From an uncultured Bacteroidales bacterium (GTDB lineage Bacteria > Bacteroidota > Bacteroidia > Bacteroidales > Paludibacteraceae): a stretch of DNA of 64,000 bases. The stretch spans positions 1 to 64,000 of the forward strand of contig CAIKVR010000356.1 in NCBI GenBank assembly GCA_903830915.1, written 5' to 3'. Shown here in pieces: positions 58,283-64,000 of the stretch. The notes below the pieces were generated by a model, which was not told the DNA's origin, did not search any database, and worked only from the letters and a program-made list of their open reading frames with translations. The first letter of the stretch is position 1; each line of letters starts with the position of its first letter. The position numbers were made by a program, and so were the translations under genes.

Positions 58283-61200
58283 ATGAAAAATCCCATTTCC
58301 CAATTCAAATTAATCGTATTGTGTTTGCTGTATTTAAGCACCGGTTTATTGGCTCAAAGACCCATGGAAAAGCTGGACAGAAGCGTTACAGCTCAGAAAA
58401 TAGCAGGTGGTGTTTACGTTAACTGGCGCATTAATTCTGACGAGTGGTACAACACTTCTTATCGTTTGTATCGTGATGGAACAAAAATCTATGAGACCAC
58501 GACAACCGGAGCTTCAAACTACATTGACCCTTCGGGTACTTTCACTTCAAAATATACTGTTTCAAAAGTGAAAAACGGTGTGGAATCCGCGCAATCTGCT
58601 ACTGCCATATTTCTGACTAACGGTTACCTCGAAATTCCGGTACGTGACATAAAATCGATGGGTAAACAAGGTTATTACCTGAACGATGCAACCGCAGCTG
58701 ATTTGGATGGTGATGGACAATACGAAATCATCATTAAACGGATGAACCGCGACTGGAGTGCAACAAATACTAATTTTACATACTTTGAAGCCTATAAACT
58801 AGACGGAACCTTCATGTGGGCAATTGACGTAGGTCCGAACATTACAATGGACGTTGAAATTGACATTGCTGCATACGATTTTGATGGTGATGGTAAAGCT
58901 GAAGTATTTATGCGCAGCTCAGATAATACTGTTTTTGGATTAGATAAAAATAACCAGAATGGCACTTCTGTAGGCGATCGCGATGGCGATGGATATACAA
59001 ATTACCGCCAGGCACCATTCAACGGTATTGGTGGCGATGGATTTATGAATGCCGGTCCTGAGTACTTGTCTTTGATTGACGGAGCAACCGGAAAAGAAAT
59101 GGACTGGAAAAACTTTGTTCCACGTGGAAATTCCAGCGACTGGGGTGATGGATATGGGCATCGCGCTAATAAGTTTTATTTTGGAGCACCTTATTTGGAT
59201 GGAAAACACCCTAGTTTGTTTATCGGACGTGGAATTTATACCATGACTAAAATGCAGACTTATGACGTGGTTAATAAAAAAATGCTTGCGCGTTGGTATT
59301 GGGAATGTACTTCATCGGCCTCCAAACAGCAGGGTAAATACGATGATTCTCCTAAAGACTATTTTGCACAGGGATATCACAACTACACTATTGCCGACGT
59401 AGATGGTGATGGTTGTGACGAAGTAAACTGGGGCTCTATGACTATCGACCACGATGGGAAACCACTTTATTCAACTGAACTTGGTCACGGAGATGCACAA
59501 CATTACGGTGATTTTGACCCTTACCGAAAAGGTCTTGAAGCAGTAGCTTGTAATGAAGCAAAACCCGGCACCAACCTCAGAGATGCTAAAACAGGAAAAT
59601 TGCTGTATCGTCACGTATCACCATCCGATTGCGGACGTGTAGGTGTCGGACATATAACTGATTTACTCAAAGGTGCTCAGATGTGGGGTGCCGGTGTAGG
59701 TCTTTCATGTACCGATAGAGTGGAGGGCAGTAGTTTTGGAATGCCTGAAAGTAATTGTATGTACTGGGATGGAGATTTATTGCAAGAGGGTTGTGACCAT
59801 ACCGGTTTCTCTGTTGAAACAGGCGTGGGTTATGGTTGTATAACTAAATTTAATGGATATGGAAATGTAACACACCTTTTAGACGCTGACGCCTATTCTT
59901 GTAATTACACCAAAGGTACGCCCTGTCTGCAAGCCGATATTTTTGGTGACTGGCGAGAAGAAGCTATGTGGTGGCGTCCTGACAGTTTGGCTCTACGCAT
60001 TTATTCTACACCATATTCCACAACAAACCGTATTTATTCATTGGAATACGATCATCAATATCGTCAGGCACTTTGCTGGCAAATGTGTGGATATAATCAG
60101 CCACCTCATACCAGTTTCTATTTAGGAAGCGACTTTCCAATGCCAATTCCACCAAAATGTACCAATGGAAAACTTGTTTGGAAAGGAACAACTGCAAGCT
60201 GGGATAATACTTCTGCCAACTGGATGGATGGTGATGATGCTGTAAATCTATTAGCAGGAACAAGTACTCCTACCAATTTTGTGGATGGAAAAAGTGTTTT
60301 GTTCGATACACATTCCACTACAAGAAACGTGAATATCACCGGAACACTAAGTCCTGAATTGTTATCAGTGGCTGGGATCTACAATTATACTATCGAAGGA
60401 AAGGGCTCATTATCAGGCACTATGCGCCTTGACAAAATGGGTGACAGTACATTGGTAATGAATGGTTCACACAGCTACACGGGTAATACAGAAGTATGGG
60501 AAGGTAATCTATGGATGAACGGAACGCTCTCTGCTTCACCTATAATTGTTCGACGCCATGCAAATTTTGGTGGAAAAGTAATGCTTGGTAGTAATGTTTC
60601 AACCGAATATAATGCAGGAGTATATCCGGGAGGTTTTATGGTTGCCGATACGATGACTGTGAATGGAAACCTGAATTTAGTTACAGGAGCTAAATTAATC
60701 GTTGATTTGTCCGACAATCCGAATGTTCAGACCACAGCAAACAAAGTTGGCGGTTCAACTGCAAAAAATGATTTTCTATACATAAATGGAACGTTACAAA
60801 TTGGTACGGGTTCTATTTTATTGATTAATGAAATAGCCGATACTATATCGGTTGGAAAATACCTGATTGGAAAAATAAATGCTATATCTGGAACTTTGTC
60901 AACAATAAAAATTCAGGGAACTTCTGGAAAATCTGTTGAGTTGAGTTATGATGGCACTACTAAAAATCTATATTTGATAGTAAAAGGAACTCGTGCCGCC
61001 GGAAATGTGTCATGGTTAGGAAAAGTGGATACCAACTGGAATATTGCCAAAACAGCTAACTGGAGTAATAACGGTTTTTCTGACATTTTTGTAAGTAAAG
61101 ACAGTGTGTTATTTGATGCAACAGGATTAAATAAAACCATTAATGTTGTCGACAGTATTCAGGCTGCATACATGGAAGTAAATTCAAATACAGCTTATAC

Positions 61201-63022
61201 ATTTAATGGTACAGGTGCTTTGACCGGTTCAATGAATTTATATAAAACCAATACCGGTACATTAAACATTAATAACAGAAATAATTATACCGGAAAAACG
61301 ATTGTAGATGGAGGAACACTGGTCATGAAATACGCTCCATCCGCTACAAATAATGGAGGAATTGGAACACCGATAAGCGATCCGGCTTATTTTGTAGTTA
61401 AAGATAGTGCTATTGTTCAAGTAACTACGGCTAACGAAATTTCTGCACGTGGTATGACAATGGCAGGAACTACCGGTGGATTATTGAATGTGCCTTCGAG
61501 TTTATACTGGAACGGAACAATTACCGGAACAAAACTCACAAAATTGGGTGCAGGAATACTATATATAGGAAGCAACAATTCCGGACTTGGAGAAACTGTA
61601 TTGAAAGCAGGAACACTGAAATTGAATTCAGATGGAGCTGTACCTTATGGTGTTGGTAAAAAAATTACACTAATGGGCGGAACCCTCGAAACAGTTAATA
61701 CCATTGGTGGATATCTCACGAGTAGTCACAGCATTGACGTTCCAACCGGTTGTACTGCCACAGTAGTTGCAGGTGCCCGTTGCGAATACAACGGAGTATT
61801 AACCGGGGATGGGATATTGAATTGGAGTTGCGATTATATTCGTGCATATATTAATGGTAACTGGTCGGCATTTACCGGTACATTGAATATAACTGCAAAT
61901 GCTGCTAATTCATCCTACGAAAACCATTTTATAGTAAATACAAGTATTGGATTCCCCAATGCAACAGTAAGTTTGGGAACAGGCGTAATTATGTCATATA
62001 AAAATGGAACAAGCGATAATGGCACAACAACTATAAAAATTGGCATGCTTAATGGAACCGGTACTTTCTATAATGCCGGACTAGAAGTGGGAGCATCAGG
62101 AGATAATGGTTATTTCTCGGGTGTTATTTCGGGTGCTACTACGATAAATAAAGTGGGTACAGGACTTTGGATTTTAGGAGGTACCCATACATATACAGGT
62201 ACAACAACAGTTACGGCAGGTTCAATGACACTTTCAGGAACTTTAAGTACAGGTATGATTACAGTGGCAAACGGAGCAACCCTTAATCTTACCGGTTCGA
62301 CAGGCGGAACTGTTTTTATTTCAAAAGGTGGAACTGCTACCATAAACGGTTCTGTTGCCGGAAGTCTTGCCAATAATGGTACGCTGAAAGGTACAGGAAC
62401 AATAACCGGCACTTCGATTTTAGATAACAATTCGATTACTTTACCTGGTGCAGCTAGTATTGGAACCTTAACTTTTGGTTCAAATGTAACAATGAATTTA
62501 TCAGCTACACTTTCTATGCAGGTACTTGCAGGCTCATCAAGTTATGATAGAGTGGCGGTTACAGGAAAATTTACTTGTAACGGAACATTATCCGTTACAA
62601 TTTTATCAGGAACTTCGGTTATTGGCGATACCTATCAGTTAATCACCGCCGGAAGTATTGCCGGAAAATTTGTTACTTTAGATCTTCCTGTATTAGCTCA
62701 GGGATTGGAATGGGATACATCAGAACTTTACACTACGGGAACTATCAAGGTAAAAGCTGCAACCGGTTTGAGTATTCCCGGAATAATAACCGGAGTAAAA
62801 CAAAATCCAACAAACGGTTTATTCAGAGTTTATACTGAATTTCCGTTAGATAAAATAAACATTCTGGTAACCAACTTACAGGGGAAATTAGTTTATGAAA
62901 GTATTGTTTCAACTAAAACTGAAATAGAAGTGGATTTAACCGGACAGCCAAGTGGCGTGTATCTTTTACGGATAACTTCGGATAAAGACAGTTCAAATCT
63001 ACTGAAACTTATTAAGCAATAA
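58283..63022 (+). CDS. Giant PL11 rhamnogalacturonan lyase with C-terminal autotransporter-type beta-strand repeats and T9SS sorting domain
   Basis: N-terminal PL11 (RPMEKLDRSVTAQKIAGGVYVNWRINSDEWYNTSYRLYRDG; NDATAADLDGDGQYEIIIKRMNRDW; DIFGDWREEAMWWRPDSLALRIYSTPYSTTNRIYSLEYDHQYRQALCWQMCGYNQPPHTSFYLG); middle/C-terminal LRLDKMGDSTLVMNGSHSYTGNTEVWEGNLWMNGTL, KLGAGILYIGSNNSGLGETVLKAGTLKLN, INKVGTGLWILGGTHTYTGTTTVTAGSMTLSG; tail VKQNPTNGLFRVYTEFPLDKINILVTNLQGKLVYES...PSGVYLLRI. Confidence 0.92.
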   Translation: MKNPISQFKLIVLCLLYLSTGLLAQRPMEKLDRSVTAQKIAGGVYVNWRINSDEWYNTSYRLYRDGTKIYETTTTGASNYIDPSGTFTSKYTVSKVKNGVESAQSATAIFLTNGYLEIPVRDIKSMGKQGYYLNDATAADLDGDGQYEIIIKRMNRDWSATNTNFTYFEAYKLDGTFMWAIDVGPNITMDVEIDIAAYDFDGDGKAEVFMRSSDNTVFGLDKNNQNGTSVGDRDGDGYTNYRQAPFNGIGGDGFMNAGPEYLSLIDGATGKEMDWKNFVPRGNSSDWGDGYGHRANKFYFGAPYLDGKHPSLFIGRGIYTMTKMQTYDVVNKKMLARWYWECTSSASKQQGKYDDSPKDYFAQGYHNYTIADVDGDGCDEVNWGSMTIDHDGKPLYSTELGHGDAQHYGDFDPYRKGLEAVACNEAKPGTNLRDAKTGKLLYRHVSPSDCGRVGVGHITDLLKGAQMWGAGVGLSCTDRVEGSSFGMPESNCMYWDGDLLQEGCDHTGFSVETGVGYGCITKFNGYGNVTHLLDADAYSCNYTKGTPCLQADIFGDWREEAMWWRPDSLALRIYSTPYSTTNRIYSLEYDHQYRQALCWQMCGYNQPPHTSFYLGSDFPMPIPPKCTNGKLVWKGTTASWDNTSANWMDGDDAVNLLAGTSTPTNFVDGKSVLFDTHSTTRNVNITGTLSPELLSVAGIYNYTIEGKGSLSGTMRLDKMGDSTLVMNGSHSYTGNTEVWEGNLWMNGTLSASPIIVRRHANFGGKVMLGSNVSTEYNAGVYPGGFMVADTMTVNGNLNLVTGAKLIVDLSDNPNVQTTANKVGGSTAKNDFLYINGTLQIGTGSILLINEIADTISVGKYLIGKINAISGTLSTIKIQGTSGKSVELSYDGTTKNLYLIVKGTRAAGNVSWLGKVDTNWNIAKTANWSNNGFSDIFVSKDSVLFDATGLNKTINVVDSIQAAYMEVNSNTAYTFNGTGALTGSMNLYKTNTGTLNINNRNNYTGKTIVDGGTLVMKYAPSATNNGGIGTPISDPAYFVVKDSAIVQVTTANEISARGMTMAGTTGGLLNVPSSLYWNGTITGTKLTKLGAGILYIGSNNSGLGETVLKAGTLKLNSDGAVPYGVGKKITLMGGTLETVNTIGGYLTSSHSIDVPTGCTATVVAGARCEYNGVLTGDGILNWSCDYIRAYINGNWSAFTGTLNITANAANSSYENHFIVNTSIGFPNATVSLGTGVIMSYKNGTSDNGTTTIKIGMLNGTGTFYNAGLEVGASGDNGYFSGVISGATTINKVGTGLWILGGTHTYTGTTTVTAGSMTLSGTLSTGMITVANGATLNLTGSTGGTVFISKGGTATINGSVAGSLANNGTLKGTGTITGTSILDNNSITLPGAASIGTLTFGSNVTMNLSATLSMQVLAGSSSYDRVAVTGKFTCNGTLSVTILSGTSVIGDTYQLITAGSIAGKFVTLDLPVLAQGLEWDTSELYTTGTIKVKAATGLSIPGIITGVKQNPTNGLFRVYTEFPLDKINILVTNLQGKLVYESIVSTKTEIEVDLTGQPSGVYLLRITSDKDSSNLLKLIKQ

Positions 63023-63038
63023 CTAGCTGAAAATAAGC

Positions 63039-63079
63039 AAAATCGGTTGAACTTTTCAAATTGAAGTTCAACCGATTTT
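63039..63079 (+). terminator. Intrinsic terminator after the giant PL11 gene
   Basis: AAAATCGGTTGAACTT-ttcaaattg-AAGTTCAACCGATTTT then ATTTTAT; exact 16-bp inverted repeat. Confidence 0.85.
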
Positions 63080-63119
63080 ATTTTATACATGTATTAGCAA
63101 AAACAATTCGACAAAATAA

Positions 63120-63149
63120 TTGCATTGTTATGCTTAATCTGTATTTTTG
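63120..63149 (+). promoter_or_regulatory. Bacteroidetes-type promoter for the GH53 gene
   Basis: TTG (63120-63122), 19 bp, TATTTTTG (63142-63149), 21 bp upstream of the ATG. Confidence 0.6.
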
Positions 63150-63170
63150 TAAACTCTAATATCAATACTT

Positions 63171-64000
63171 ATGCAATCACAACCATTAAAATCATTTTTT
63201 TTTGCAATTGCTTTTTCAGTATTAAATTTTACTTCGGGTTGCAAAGCCGAAACACCTATAGTTAACCCTCCGGTTGTAATTACTCCTACCGACACCACTA
63301 CCTTTGCCAAAGGAGCCGATATAAGCTGGCTGCCACAAATGGAAGCTACCGGATATAAATTTTACAGTGATAGTGGAGCGGTTGAAGATTGCTTCAAAAT
63401 TCTGAAAGACCATGGTATCAATTCCATTCGTTTACGCACCTGGGTTAACCCCTCGAACGACCGTGCAGCGGGACATTGCAGCAAAGCCGAAACAGTGGCA
63501 ATGGCCGTGCGTGCTAAACAATGGGGCATGAGGGTGATGATTGACTTTCATTACAGCGATTCATGGGCTGATCCCGGCAAACAGGTAAAACCCAAAGCGT
63601 GGGAAGGTCTCACTTTCGATCAATTACAACAAGCACTATACGATTATACGTTCGATGTGATGATGGCTCTGAAAATTGCCAACATAAAACCCGAATGGGT
63701 ACAGGTAGGAAATGAAACTCCGGGCGGTATGGTATTACCGGAAGGAAGTTCAAACAACTGGCCTCAGCTCGCCAAGCTAATAAACAAAGGATATGACGCA
63801 ATTAAAGCTGTTTGCCCAACCTCAAAAGTCATTTTGCATATCGACCAGGGAAACAACAATGCACGTTTCCAATGGTGGTTTGATGCTGCGAAGGCTAATG
63901 GGGCAAAATATGATGTAATAGGATTATCTTATTATCCATACTGGCTGAGCGATGCGCATTCTGATTACACATATTCCATCAATGACTTAGCTGCGAATCT
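63171..64000 (+). CDS. GH53 endo-beta-1,4-galactanase lipoprotein (3' end lies outside the window)
   Basis: Manual translation from the ATG at 63171, open to the window end: MQSQPLKSFFFAIAFSVLNFTSGCKAE (lipobox) ... FAKGADISWLPQMEATGYKFYSDSGAVEDCFKILKDHGINSIRLRTWVNPS...MRVMIDFHYSDSWADPGKQ...VQVGNETPGGMVLPEG. Not in the supplied ORF track, presumably because it lacks a stop. Confidence 0.93.
   Translation, partial: MQSQPLKSFFFAIAFSVLNFTSGCKAETPIVNPPVVITPTDTTTFAKGADISWLPQMEATGYKFYSDSGAVEDCFKILKDHGINSIRLRTWVNPSNDRAAGHCSKAETVAMAVRAKQWGMRVMIDFHYSDSWADPGKQVKPKAWEGLTFDQLQQALYDYTFDVMMALKIANIKPEWVQVGNETPGGMVLPEGSSNNWPQLAKLINKGYDAIKAVCPTSKVILHIDQGNNNARFQWWFDAAKANGAKYDVIGLSYYPYWLSDAHSDYTYSINDLAAN

Overview
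This 64 kb window appears to come from a Bacteroidales-like member of the Bacteroidetes. The evidence is TAnnTTTG/TTG promoters, type IX secretion (T9SS) sorting tails, an lpxC-fabZ fusion and PUL-type enzymes. I recognise four blocks. (1) About 0-18 kb: a 5'-truncated T9SS adhesin with two C-type-lectin modules, an OmpA-family protein, pepD, an HD-domain phosphohydrolase, the lipid A genes lpxD - lpxC/fabZ - lpxA, glnS, and an S9 peptidase. (2) About 18-25.5 kb: four tandem secreted endonuclease I paralogs. (3) About 25.5-57.7 kb: a minus-strand pectin / rhamnogalacturonan-I degradation locus with GH97, GH43, PL9 x2, PL22-like, GH28 x3, a sugar isomerase, GH106, CE12 x3, GH2 x2, PL11, GH105 x2, a sialate-acetylesterase-like enzyme and rhaM. 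(4) About 58.3-64 kb: a divergent plus-strand arm with a 1579-aa PL11 + beta-strand-repeat + T9SS protein, and a 3'-truncated GH53 galactanase lipoprotein that is absent from the supplied ORF track. No SusC/SusD pair, PUL regulator, transporter, tRNA, rRNA, CRISPR array or transposase was recognised. The most unusual DNA structures are: a modular inverted array of TTC/GAA-centred words that supplies the pepD C-terminus and the start codon of the HD gene; a 21-bp-period degenerate minisatellite of about 20 units in front of a GH28 gene; an exact 57-bp tandem duplication at the 3' end of that same GH28 gene; two copies of a long-armed inverted interspersed element; and a dyad-rich divergent intergenic region at the PUL head. 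All family calls come from reading the translations; no searches were run.
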